Assembly: GCF_009688945.1 (NCBI RefSeq)
Contig: NZ_AP021874.1
Coordinates: 5,208,001 to 5,272,000, forward strand
Length of the DNA stretch: 64,000 nt
Source of the DNA: Desulfosarcina alkanivorans
GTDB lineage: Bacteria > Desulfobacterota > Desulfobacteria > Desulfobacterales > Desulfosarcinaceae
Reading direction: 5' to 3'
Part shown: piece after piece, positions 53,401 to 60,545 of the stretch
Numbering within the stretch: position 1 is the first letter of the stretch
How the letters are laid out: each line of letters begins with the position of its first letter
Notes under the pieces: generated by a model
Databases searched by the model: none
Seen by the model: the letters and a program-made list of their open reading frames with translations, nothing else
What the model was told of the DNA's origin: nothing
Position numbers and translations under genes: made by a program

Positions 53401-53523
53401 ACGGACGGGCCCCTGCACAACGTACTCAAGCTCAAACCGCCCATCGTTTTTTCCAGAAAGGATGCCGATGCCCTGGTCGATGCGCTGGAAAAGGTGTTTG
53501 CGGAAGACTGCCTCCACCGGTAG
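50440..53523 (+). CDS. Fusion of APH-type kinase, M23-like domain and class-III aminotransferase/phospho-lyase
   Basis: The 1027-residue protein has three parts. Residues 20-370 are an aminoglycoside-phosphotransferase-fold kinase with IHSDGNDHNVLV (Asp215, Asn220) and LIDFGD (Asp238). Residues 445-585 resemble an M23/LytM domain and keep the zinc-ligand pattern (HLGVD, His453/Asp457; PPHLHF, His544/His546). Residues 600-1027 are a PLP class-III enzyme with CSGSEANELALRLAR, ADEVQVGFGRAGTHF and LGKPMGNGHP (Lys866), which is closest to phosphoethanolamine/5-phosphohydroxylysine phospho-lyases. A kinase plus phospho-lyase would phosphorylate and then eliminate phosphate and ammonia from 5-hydroxylysine or ethanolamine. 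The neighbours favour hydroxylysine. There is no signal peptide, so the M23 part is cytosolic and its role unclear. Confidence 0.85.
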   Translation: MSDLMAHAPRVSESDAVDLTRRLFDVNTQATALPSERDQNFRLQDEKGDRFVLKIANATESREVLELQNLTMAHLIEAGSGLFDGFDPCPRVCHAPGGEDILTIDGRGGASHFVRLLSYLPGRPFAEVNPHDGDLMFSLGSFMGRIDRALEDFDHPAARRAFHWDLACCGRVVASRMDALEPGSRRERVQALLDRYRKDTQPRLADLRTSVIHSDGNDHNVLVSPWGRWHNRVSGLIDFGDMVHSHTVNELAIACAYALMGKTDPLAAAVRVIAGYHSALALEEAELALLFDLICMRLCTSVCHSAHQIRLAPRNDYLLISQQPAWALLDRLSGISPEFAGALFRDACGFDPVPRRHTVVSWLNDHRDAFAPVVDPSLWAGDPVVLDLSASTPLLGAGPEKDDADAMTTVIFREMEDAGSALGIGRYDEARLIYTSEAFRVETDTAPEYRTVHLGVDLFARPGEPVHAFLDGRVHSFQNNSARQDYGPTIILAHQTDGGVPFFSLYGHLAASSLDSLEPGMTIRAGQAIGTVGARAENGGWPPHLHFQLTVDLLGLAGNFPGVARPSQRRVWTALCPDPAVVLGLAAAPAAANVRPADEIMAIRQRHLGKNLSVAYDSPLKIVRGMGGFLYTETGQPFMDGVNNVCHVGHCHPRVVAAGQRQMAVLNTNTRYLHDHIVEYARRLLDTFPDPLSVCFFVCSGSEANELALRLARTFTGQRDIITVDGAYHGNTQGLVDISPYKHDGPGGRGAPDWVQTVVMPCGYRGPHKGTGRKTGAAYARYVKTAVDCIEAGGRRPAAFICESMLGCGGQVLLPDGYLWAAFEHVRAAGGVCIADEVQVGFGRAGTHFWAFETQGVVPDIVTLGKPMGNGHPLAAVVTTPEIAGAFHNGMEYFNTYGGNPVSCAVGMAVLDVIQSEGLQENARTVGAYLLQRLSALKETSPLVGDVRGLGLYLGVELVTDHETLAPATDHAAYICNRMKDYGFLISTDGPLHNVLKLKPPIVFSRKDADALVDALEKVFAEDCLHR

Positions 53524-53546
53524 CCGTTGATGTCATCGCTTGCCAA

Positions 53547-54143
53547 TTACGGGCGGAGGTGCGGCTGCTGCCCCTGCCCGCGCTGGAAGATCGAGAGGTA
53601 GGTGGCCGTCCCCAACGCGACGGTGTTGCGGCTCACAAAACCGAAGGGTTCCAGTAAACCGTTCAGTTCTTCCGCGGACAGGCGCACCTTTTCCGGCGGC
53701 CCCGGCGGGCCGGGCATCTTCTTGAATTCCACCACGGCCAGCCGGCCGGCCGGCTTCAGGACACGCACCATCTCTTCGAGCGTCTCCCGGTCGGTGCCGT
53801 CTTCGACCAGGTCGTGGAGCACCGTGGCCATGAGGCAGATGTCGACGCTGCCATCGTCCAGTGGCATTTTTCGGCTCACGTCACAGACGGCCGCCTCGAT
53901 GTTGTCCAGGCCCAGCGAGCCGGCCCTGAGCCTGAGTTTGTCGATCCCGGCCTCCCACAGGTCCAGGGCAACCACCCTTCCCGATTCCCTGAGCTGGCGG
54001 GCGATTTCGATGGCATAGCTGCCGGCCCCGCAGGCCATGTCCAGAAGGACAATCGGACCGCTTAAATCCAAGGCGTTTACAAAAACAGTAAAATCGATGA
54101 GGTCGAAACTGCTCTTGCCGGCGGAAACGGGTTTGCGTGTCAT
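53547..54143 (-). CDS. Class I SAM-dependent methyltransferase
   Basis: The 198-residue product has the SAM-binding motif VLLDMACGAGSYAIEIAR (about residues 30-48), the acidic DLWE after strand 2, and motif IV/post-I segments PLDDGSVDICLMATVLHDL. It resembles small UbiE/arsenite-type methyltransferases, but lacks the Cys residues of ArsM. The ATG at 54143 follows AAGGAGA and overlaps the stop of the upstream gene. The substrate is unknown. Confidence 0.8.
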   Translation of the reverse strand: MTRKPVSAGKSSFDLIDFTVFVNALDLSGPIVLLDMACGAGSYAIEIARQLRESGRVVALDLWEAGIDKLRLRAGSLGLDNIEAAVCDVSRKMPLDDGSVDICLMATVLHDLVEDGTDRETLEEMVRVLKPAGRLAVVEFKKMPGPPGPPEKVRLSAEELNGLLEPFGFVSRNTVALGTATYLSIFQRGQGQQPHLRP

Positions 54144-54484
54144 GGTTCTCCTTTCGTTATTTGGACCACCACATCCCTGGGCAGCGCCAGTTTCGCGGCG
54201 ACCTGCATCGCCTTGCAGATGGCCGCCGGCACCACGCACGCCTCGCAGCACCCTTTTTTCTGCAGGACCGGGCGGCAGACGGACAGGACCACGCTCTCGG
54301 CAACCGGCGTGAGTTCCTGGTAGGCGTCGATCGGGTTTCGTGCCTTGAGCAGTCCGGCCAGCTCCTGGATGGTTTCGCAGTCGCTGCCTATCCGGAGTTC
54401 GACGTTCATCCCGTCCCGGGTTTCGGCCGTAACCTTGGTTTTAAATCCGCAAACGCCTGCATCTACCTTAGCATGTGCTTTCAT
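54140..54484 (-). CDS. Small Cys-rich protein, DUF6951-like
   Basis: The 114-residue protein has a conserved layout of cysteines: CGFKTKV near residue 12, SDCETI near 35, VCRPVL near 69, and KKGCCEACVVPAAICKAM in the second half. This looks like metal or Fe-S ligation. It has no signal peptide. It lies upstream of, and overlaps (ATGA), the methyltransferase gene, so the two are probably one transcript. I recognise it as a family common in anaerobes (DUF6951), with unknown function. Confidence 0.65.
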   Translation of the reverse strand: MKAHAKVDAGVCGFKTKVTAETRDGMNVELRIGSDCETIQELAGLLKARNPIDAYQELTPVAESVVLSVCRPVLQKKGCCEACVVPAAICKAMQVAAKLALPRDVVVQITKGEP

Positions 54485-54793
54485 CGAAATCTTCCTTCGG
54501 TCTTGGGTGGTGAGTGGGGAACCCGTTCATGCCTGGCCTGGATGCACCCTATCGCGCCCGGCTGTCAAGATTATTTTAAACGGCCGCGGATCCTCAGGTG
54601 CCGAATACGGATCCGGCCGGCGCGGGTCAATCGAACACCGGTCACTTTTGGTCAGAGATCGTTGCTTTTGGAAAAAGTAACGAAATATAGCCCAAAATAA
54701 TTTGACTCCCGGGAAGGGGCCCTTTAATGATGACAGTTTAAACGTCGGACCCTTATCCGATAATTTATCGACCTGTCATAAGGAGGAGAATCA
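54485..54793. other. Intergenic region upstream of wtpA with nested inverted repeats
   Basis: The right end contains CGATAA-T-TTATCG (54758-54770), the palindrome GTTTAAAC (54736-54743) and outer arms TGACAG (54731-54736) and CTGTCA (54773-54778), all within 65 bp of the wtpA start. The ribosome-binding site AAGGAGGAG follows. These are candidate oxyanion-regulator sites or a structured leader. No gene was found. Confidence 0.5.
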
Positions 54794-55774
54794 ATGCATT
54801 CGTCTAATTCAACACGCCTGTTCCTGCAAATCCTGACTGCCGTTGTGCTGGTTTTTTCAGTTACTGCCGCCACCGCCGCGGAAAAGGTGATCATCTTTCA
54901 TGCCGGCAGCCTGACGGTACCCCTGGCCAGGATCGAAAAGGATTTCGAAGCGGCCAACCCGGGCATCGACGTCCTGCGCGAGGCCGGCGGCAGCACCAAA
55001 ATGGCCCGCATGATTTCCGAACTGGGCAAACCGGCGGACATCATGGCGTCGGCCGACTTCAAGGTGATCGACAAAGCCCTGATTCCGGGTCACGCGGACT
55101 GGAACATCCGTTTCGCCACCAACCAGCTGGTGCTGTGCTATACGGACAAGAGCCGTGGCGCCGACCGGATCAACGCCGGGAACTGGACCGACATCCTGCA
55201 GAAAAAAGGAGTGGTCTGGGGGCATTCGGACCCCAACCTGGATCCCTGCGGGTACCGCAGCCTGATGGTCCTGCAGCTGGCCGAAAAATATTACAACGAC
55301 GCCGGATTGTACGACCGGCTGATCGCCAACCGTCCCCAGAAAAACGTGCGGCCCAAATCCGTCGAACTGGTGTCGCTGCTCAAGACCGGCAACATGGACT
55401 ACGCCTGGGAATACCTCAGCGTGGCCGTTCAGCACGAACTGAAATACGTTCAGCTGGACGACCACATCAACCTGGGCAACTACAAATATGACCCGTTCTA
55501 CGCCCAGGCCCAGGTCAAGGTCACCGGCAAGAAGCCCGGCACCTGGATCACCCGCACCGGCAAGTCCTGCACCTACGGCATCACCCAGGTCAAGGACGCC
55601 CCCAATGCCGCCGGCGCCACCCGTTTCCTGGAGTACATGCTCTCCGCCGACGGCGGCCTGAAGGTGCTCGAGGAGATGGGCCAGCCGCCGTTCGTTCCCT
55701 GCCGGGTGACCACCCCGGCCGTGCGGGATGCCCTGCCCGGCAGCCTTGGCAAGCTGGTGGAGGTCCGTGAGTAG
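54794..55774 (+). CDS. wtpA: Tungstate/molybdate ABC transporter, substrate-binding protein WtpA
   Basis: The 326-residue product has a signal peptide (hydrophobic core LQILTAVVLVFSVTAATA). The mature start IIFHAGSLTVPLARIEKDFE and AGGSTKMARMISELGKPADI match WtpA/ModA-type oxyanion binders, with the WtpA-type FHAGSL. GHSDPNLDPCGYRSL and NMDYAWEYLSVA are further family segments. This is a different family from TupA at 21.6 kb, so the cell has two routes for tungstate or molybdate. The permease gene starts just inside its 3' end. Confidence 0.88.
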   Translation: MHSSNSTRLFLQILTAVVLVFSVTAATAAEKVIIFHAGSLTVPLARIEKDFEAANPGIDVLREAGGSTKMARMISELGKPADIMASADFKVIDKALIPGHADWNIRFATNQLVLCYTDKSRGADRINAGNWTDILQKKGVVWGHSDPNLDPCGYRSLMVLQLAEKYYNDAGLYDRLIANRPQKNVRPKSVELVSLLKTGNMDYAWEYLSVAVQHELKYVQLDDHINLGNYKYDPFYAQAQVKVTGKKPGTWITRTGKSCTYGITQVKDAPNAAGATRFLEYMLSADGGLKVLEEMGQPPFVPCRVTTPAVRDALPGSLGKLVEVRE

Positions 55775-56606
55775 TCCGGTCCACAGCGCAGCCCTGCCCG
55801 GAAGCCGGCCCCGTCGCCAGCGGGGCCGGCGGGACCCGTTTCTCTGGCTGGCGGTCGCCAGCAGTGCCGTCATCGTGGCCTTCATCCTGGTTCCCCTGGT
55901 AGAGATGATGACCCAGCCGACCCTGGCTTCCCTCAAGGAATCCCTGATGGACCGGGATGTGGTCCGGTCCATCCGCCTCAGCATCGTCACCTCCGGGTCC
56001 GCGGCCCTCATCGCCCTGGTGTTCGGCACGCCCCTGGCCTACCTGCTGGCCCGGCGCCGGTTCCCGGGCAAGAAGATTCTGGAAAGCGTGATCGACCTGC
56101 CCATCATGATTCCCCACCCGGTGGTGGGCATCGCCCTTTTGAGCATCGCCGGCCGCAACCATCCCATCGGCCGGGTGATGCAGTCGGTGGGCATCGAGAT
56201 CATGGGGACCGTCACCGGACTGATCGCCGTGCTGACCTTCGTGGGCCTGCCCTTTTACATCAACACGGTCAAGGCCGGCTTCGAGGAGATTTCGCCGCGG
56301 CTGGAGCATGTCTCCCGCAGCCTGGGGGCCTCGGCCGGCGGCACCTTCTTCCGGGTGACCCTGCCGCTGGCCTGGCGGCACATGGTGGTGGGCGTCATCA
56401 TGTGCACGGCCCGGGCGGTCAGCGAGTTCGGCGCCGTGGTGATCGTGGCCTACCACCCCATGACGGCGCCGGTGATGATCTACGAACGCTTCACCGCATA
56501 CGGCCTGAAGTACTCCCAGCCCGTGGCCGTGTGGCTGATCCTGGTCTGCCTGGTGCTTTTTCTGCTGCTGAGAATCTTCTCTCTGAAAGCCAGGAGGGGA
56601 TCATGA
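55767..56606 (+). CDS. wtpB: Tungstate/molybdate ABC transporter, permease WtpB
   Basis: A GTG at 55767, 3 bases after GGAGG and overlapping the wtpA stop, gives a 279-residue membrane protein with about six helices. The coupling loop is visible in RSLGASAGGTFFRVTLPLAW, and AVSEFGAVVIVAYHPMTAPV is typical of ModB/WtpB permeases. It overlaps the ATPase gene by four bases (ATGA). Confidence 0.88.
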   Translation: MSSPVHSAALPGSRPRRQRGRRDPFLWLAVASSAVIVAFILVPLVEMMTQPTLASLKESLMDRDVVRSIRLSIVTSGSAALIALVFGTPLAYLLARRRFPGKKILESVIDLPIMIPHPVVGIALLSIAGRNHPIGRVMQSVGIEIMGTVTGLIAVLTFVGLPFYINTVKAGFEEISPRLEHVSRSLGASAGGTFFRVTLPLAWRHMVVGVIMCTARAVSEFGAVVIVAYHPMTAPVMIYERFTAYGLKYSQPVAVWLILVCLVLFLLLRIFSLKARRGS

Positions 56607-57634
56607 TCCGGATCGAGCGTCTCAGCGTCCGGTTGCCGGGCTTCTCTCTGGGGCCGGTGGATCTGGATGTCCGGCAGGGGGAGTTCTTCTGCCTGCTGGG
56701 GCCCACCGGATCGGGCAAGACGCTCATCCTGGAGTCGGTGATCGGCATCGTTGCGATTTCCGGAGGACGCATCCGGGTTTCGGACCGCGACGTCACCGGA
56801 CTGCCCCCGGAACAGCGCGGCGTGGGCATTGTCTACCAGGACTGCGCCCTGTTCCCCCACCTGAGCGTGGAAAAAAACATCCATTACGGCCTGCGCTATC
56901 ACAACGGTTCCAATTCGGACGGGCATGCCCGCTGCCGCGATCTGGTCGAGCGCCTGGGGCTGGCCGGTCTGCTGGACCGCTCGGTGACGACCCTCAGCGG
57001 CGGAGAAAAACAGCGGGTAGCCCTGGCCCGGGCCCTGGCCACGGCCCCCTCGGTCCTGCTGCTGGACGAACCCCTGGCATCCCTGGACCCCTGCTTCCGG
57101 GAGGAGATCCGCGACCTGTTCCGCAGCCTGCACCGGGAAACCGGGATCACTGTATTGATGGTGACCCACGACTTCACCGATGCCCACACCCTGGCCGAGC
57201 GGGTGGCCATCCTCCACGACGGCCGCATCGAACAGACCGGAACGGCGGACGCGGTGTTCCGGCGGCCGGCCACCGTCTTCGTTGCCGATTTCGTGGGCAT
57301 GCGCAATGTCCTTCCGGCCCGCCGGCAAAACGGCGTCCTGACCGTCGACGGCCTGAACCTGGCCCTGCCCGCCCCAAACGGCAGTCATTGCTATGCCGCC
57401 ATCCGGCCCGAGCATGTCCACCTGCAGCCGGAGAACCATGAAAACGGAGAAGCGGGGATTGCGGGCCGCATCCGTTCCATCGTCAACCAGGGCCTGTTTG
57501 CCGAACTGGCCGTGGATGCCTCCGGTGTGACCGTAAAAGCGGTCATGCTGACCAGTTCCCTCATGGAATTGGGATTCCGCCAGGGAGCGCGCGTCCATCT
57601 GCGCATCGATCCGGCGGATGTTCATTTGATCTGA
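56603..57634 (+). CDS. wtpC: Tungstate/molybdate ABC transporter, ATP-binding protein WtpC
   Basis: The 343-residue ATPase has Walker A GPTGSGKT, Q-loop VYQDCALFPHLSV, signature LSGGEKQRVALARAL, Walker B VLLLDEPLASLDP and the switch His in VTHDFTDA. A C-terminal TOBE region (about 265-340: CYAAIRPEHVHLQ, then IRSIVNQGLFAELAVDASG) could bind oxyanion and inhibit transport. AGGAGGGG precedes the ATG. It completes the wtpABC operon. Confidence 0.9.
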   Translation: MIRIERLSVRLPGFSLGPVDLDVRQGEFFCLLGPTGSGKTLILESVIGIVAISGGRIRVSDRDVTGLPPEQRGVGIVYQDCALFPHLSVEKNIHYGLRYHNGSNSDGHARCRDLVERLGLAGLLDRSVTTLSGGEKQRVALARALATAPSVLLLDEPLASLDPCFREEIRDLFRSLHRETGITVLMVTHDFTDAHTLAERVAILHDGRIEQTGTADAVFRRPATVFVADFVGMRNVLPARRQNGVLTVDGLNLALPAPNGSHCYAAIRPEHVHLQPENHENGEAGIAGRIRSIVNQGLFAELAVDASGVTVKAVMLTSSLMELGFRQGARVHLRIDPADVHLI

Positions 57635-57712
57635 AAACGGTTTCCCGCCGGAAAAGATAGCACACCAACAGGTACCACCAACTCATTCGAGATATACGCA
57701 GCTTTATTTTCC

Positions 57713-58150
57713 TTGCGCTGTCGCCGTATAGTTGTATTCTGTCGTCATCTGGACAAACTCGTGTTCATAATATCATATGGCACTGGGGGTGATAATATCA
57801 CAAGCAATATCGGTGAAACCAAAGATTATCGATCAGTACAGGAACTCAGTCTCAAATTGATCGCAGCTGGTCTCAATAAGATGTCTATGGCTGATATCAA
57901 ACTCTGGAATTGCAGTAGCGGGGCAGATTCAGGACCGAACATTTCCTACGCAAAGAAATTTGCCAATGATATGAGAAGTCGAGGTTATAATCTCTGCAAA
58001 TTTTATGGGTACACTCAATCCATTTCTAGCTTTTATGAAGAAGGGCACAAGCGTGCGATTGGCCATAGATCAGGCGTGCTCAACTGGTTGTTGGGCCGGG
58101 GGGGACGATATTCTATGGGTCGCGCCAGCGATTACCGGGTAGAGGTATAG
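57713..58150 (+). pseudogene. Orphan low-GC frame, possible effector-domain fragment
   Basis: A 145-residue frame opens with TTG and has no credible ribosome-binding site; the first in-frame ATG is near the middle. The readable core is FIISYGTGGDNITS, KMSMADIKLWNCSSGADSG, and NLCKFYGYTQSIS. The order G-rich strand, then C-x-S-G, then GYT resembles caspase/C80-like effector domains of bacterial toxins, but the usual His-Gly is not intact. It is probably the 3' remnant of a larger acquired gene. Function is not assigned. Confidence 0.35.
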
Positions 58151-58207
58151 AAAGGTACTTCGATACAGGATGGCTATTAAAGTTTTGGGAGATTTTGCGG
58201 GACGGTC

Positions 58208-58291
58208 ATGAAATTATGCGTTTCCATAGATTGCGCCCTGTACGGCAGTCGCAAACGGCTACAAGATCACCACATCGAAAACGACCCATAT
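58208..58291 (+). repeat. Copy A of a diverged ~83-bp direct repeat
   Basis: This stretch matches 62078-62162 over about 83 bases with roughly 14 differences by eye. In both copies it opens a frame beginning MKLCV-x-ID-x-AL-x-GSR-x-RLQDH, and many differences fall at third codon positions (AAA/AAG, TTA/TTG, CTA/CTG, CAA/CAG). Copy A could encode a 41-residue peptide ending at 58336. Confidence 0.6.
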
Positions 58292-58667
58292 GTCCAGGTC
58301 AACGTCCTGATGGTCTGCGCTCATATTGGAGATTGAATCTTGAATCGGGTCGTGCTTAACTGAACACCTCTATTTATAAAAACGATGGCATTCGATCGCC
58401 GATGCACCCCGACGCGCTGCGATGATCGGGCGCCCCAACAGCGCAGCGATTATCGCTTCTCCCTCCTTGTCCGGGCTGTGGCCGATACCCGGACGGTCCG
58501 CAATGACGCCCGGTGGAGATGAAGCGGTCCATGAGGTGTTTCGCATACCATTTTAATTCGATCAGCAATCCATATCATTCTTCCGACGGCCTGCCCGCGC
58601 ACCCGTTGCTGTCGATGGTCAATGGGGGACTATGGATCCAGTAACGGTTCAGAGTAAAGGAGGCGTT

Positions 58668-59663
58668 ATGTTGTCACGAAATCTCGGACAATCAGGAATT
58701 TCAGTATCCGCCATTGGACTTGGATGCATGGGGCTTTCCGAGTTTTACGGGAAACCCACGCAAGCGTCGGAGGCCATCACACTGCTCCACCGGGCCGTCG
58801 ATCTGGGCGTCACTCATTTTGATACGGCGGAAATCTACGGCCAAGGACACAATGAGCAACTACTGGGCAAGGCTTTTGCCGGACGTTGGGACCAAATTGT
58901 TCTGGCGACCAAGTTTGGTCCCCAACGGGACCCGGCCACGGGCGCCTTCGTGGGGGTGGACGGCTCTCCGGCCAATGTCCGGAACGCCTGCGAAAAAAGT
59001 CTTAAGCGTCTGGGTACCGAAAAGATTGACCTGTATTATCTCCACCGTGTTGATCCGGCCACGCAGATCGAGGATACAGTGGGTGAGATGGCCAGGTTGG
59101 TTCAAGAGGGCAAGATCGGGGCTGTTGGCCTGTCAGAGGCTTCAGCCAAGACGATTGAGCGGGCACATGCGGTTCATCCCATTGCCGCCCTTCAGACCGA
59201 GTACTCGATTTTCAGCCGTGATATTGAAAAGGACATACTCCCCACATGCGTGGCGCTTGGCATCAGCCTGGTGGCTTACTCCCCCTTAGGCAGGGGAATG
59301 CTGACCGGCCGCTACACCTCGGCCGGCGATCGACCCACCGGCGAGGATGATTTCCGGGCCCGGATGCAGCCTCGGTTCCAGCCGGGAAATATCGAGTCTA
59401 ACCTCAAACTGGTGGCGGCGATCAAGGGGATTGCTGCCCAAAGAAGGTGCGTGGCCGCCCAGGTTGCCTTGTCCTGGGTGTTGGACCAAGGAGATCATGT
59501 TGTCGCCATTCCGGGCACGACCAAGCTCGCCAATCTCCAGACCAACCTGGGGGCACTTGAGTGTCGCCTCACAGAGGAGAATCGAAACACGCTCAATGAA
59601 TTGGCAGATCAGGTGCTCGGGGATCGATATTCAGCTGAAGGAATGGCGTCGGTCAACCAGTAA
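58668..59663 (+). CDS. Aldo/keto reductase
   Basis: The 331-residue product keeps the AKR catalytic tetrad: Asp52 and Tyr57 in HFDTAEIYGQG, Lys82 in LATKFG and His126 in YYLHRVD. LVAYSPLGRGMLTG and VVAIPGTTKLANLQTNLGAL are the family NADPH-binding segments. It is closest to the AKR13/YakC-like oxidoreductases. The ATG at 58668 follows AAAGGAGG. The natural substrate is unknown. Confidence 0.92.
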   Translation: MLSRNLGQSGISVSAIGLGCMGLSEFYGKPTQASEAITLLHRAVDLGVTHFDTAEIYGQGHNEQLLGKAFAGRWDQIVLATKFGPQRDPATGAFVGVDGSPANVRNACEKSLKRLGTEKIDLYYLHRVDPATQIEDTVGEMARLVQEGKIGAVGLSEASAKTIERAHAVHPIAALQTEYSIFSRDIEKDILPTCVALGISLVAYSPLGRGMLTGRYTSAGDRPTGEDDFRARMQPRFQPGNIESNLKLVAAIKGIAAQRRCVAAQVALSWVLDQGDHVVAIPGTTKLANLQTNLGALECRLTEENRNTLNELADQVLGDRYSAEGMASVNQ

Positions 59664-59819
59664 CGGTTGTCGGGAAAAAGTGGATCGGGCCATGGCAAAA
59701 AAAAGGGGGCAGGTCTTAACATCTTATCTCGCAGGCGTCGATAGCATTAAACCGATCGTCCGGAATAGGGCAAATCGCCGTGGTTGGCTGCTGCATGCGG
59801 CTTTTGAAAAAGAGAAGCA

Positions 59820-59850
59820 CCGGCACGAAAGGCTATCGGTTTCGTGCCGG
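59820..59850. repeat. 11-bp perfect hairpin between convergent genes
   Basis: CCGGCACGAAA (59820-59830) and TTTCGTGCCGG (59840-59850) are exact complements around a 9-base loop. It lies between the aldo/keto reductase (plus) and carbonic anhydrase (minus) genes. On the minus strand it is followed by a pyrimidine-rich stretch, so it may act as a transcription end, although no immediate U tract is present. The rest of the 285-bp gap holds no convincing gene. Confidence 0.55.
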
Positions 59851-59948
59851 GGCAGATGTAGGAAGGTACTAACAGAACGGAAGCCGTAAGTTGCTTTTAT
59901 TTTACACAAGCGGCATGCCAATTTTTATTACCGAAAGAGCCACATCGA

Positions 59949-60545
59949 TTAAAGATAAATCACTTCTCCGGTATGAAAGTCGTAGAAAGCGGCAACAATT
60001 TTAACTTTATTATCCTTGACCCGGTCTGCTATTATTGGTTCCGAAGTTTCTATTTTCTTCGCCATTTGCCTGGCTAATTCTTTTGATGCGTTGTCAATGT
60101 CATTTCCTTCGGATTCCTTGACATGCTTTATGGCAGATTGAATTGCGGGAGTCAGCGTGGCAATATGTCCTTCCAGGGCAACCCCGCTGGCGACTGCCCC
60201 GACTGCGCCGCAACTGGCATGTCCCATAACGACAACAAGTGGTGTATGCAGATGAGAAACCGCGTATTCTATGCTTCCGAGCGTGTGATCACCAATTATG
60301 TTGCCCGCAACACGAACGACAAACAGATCCCCTAACCCCTGGTCAAAGATATCTACGGGGGGGACCCGGGAATCAGCACAGGTGAGCACTGTAGCGATGG
60401 GTTCCTGATGTGACAACAGTCTTTCCCGACTCTCCTTGCAGTGATTGGGATGTTCCAATTCTTCATTAACGAATCTTTCGTTTCCCCTCTTCAGTGTTTT
60501 GAGTACTTCATCTGCATTCATTCTTTTGGTTTGGAAGTCAGTCAT
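59949..60545 (-). CDS. Beta-class carbonic anhydrase
   Basis: The 198-residue product has the zinc ligands Cys56, His109 and Cys112 and the Asp58-Arg60 dyad in LTCADSRV and MGHASCGAV, with RVAGNIIGD between them. It interconverts CO2 and bicarbonate. The ATG at 60545 follows GGAG. Base composition is lower in GC than the surrounding genes, which suggests acquisition. Bicarbonate supply would suit the PEP carboxylase gene nearby, but they are not in one operon. Confidence 0.93.
   Translation of the reverse strand: MTDFQTKRMNADEVLKTLKRGNERFVNEELEHPNHCKESRERLLSHQEPIATVLTCADSRVPPVDIFDQGLGDLFVVRVAGNIIGDHTLGSIEYAVSHLHTPLVVVMGHASCGAVGAVASGVALEGHIATLTPAIQSAIKHVKESEGNDIDNASKELARQMAKKIETSEPIIADRVKDNKVKIVAAFYDFHTGEVIYL

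Larger units (their letters stand above)
57635..58667. other. Lower-GC accessory stretch with gene remnants
   Basis: Base composition drops sharply after wtpC. The stretch contains a TTG-initiated frame (57713-58150, listed separately), a repeat related to 62078-62162 (listed separately), and an ATG-less minus-strand frame around 58375-58535 with a protein-like segment (DRPGIGHSPDKEGEAIIAAL) that could be a gene remnant. It looks like inserted or decaying DNA. No transposase was recognised. Confidence 0.5.

Noticed and set aside
59692..59889. 65-residue frame starting ATGGCAAAAAAAAGG after the aldo/keto reductase
   Set aside because: It runs through the 11-bp hairpin and has no family resemblance, so it is probably not translated.
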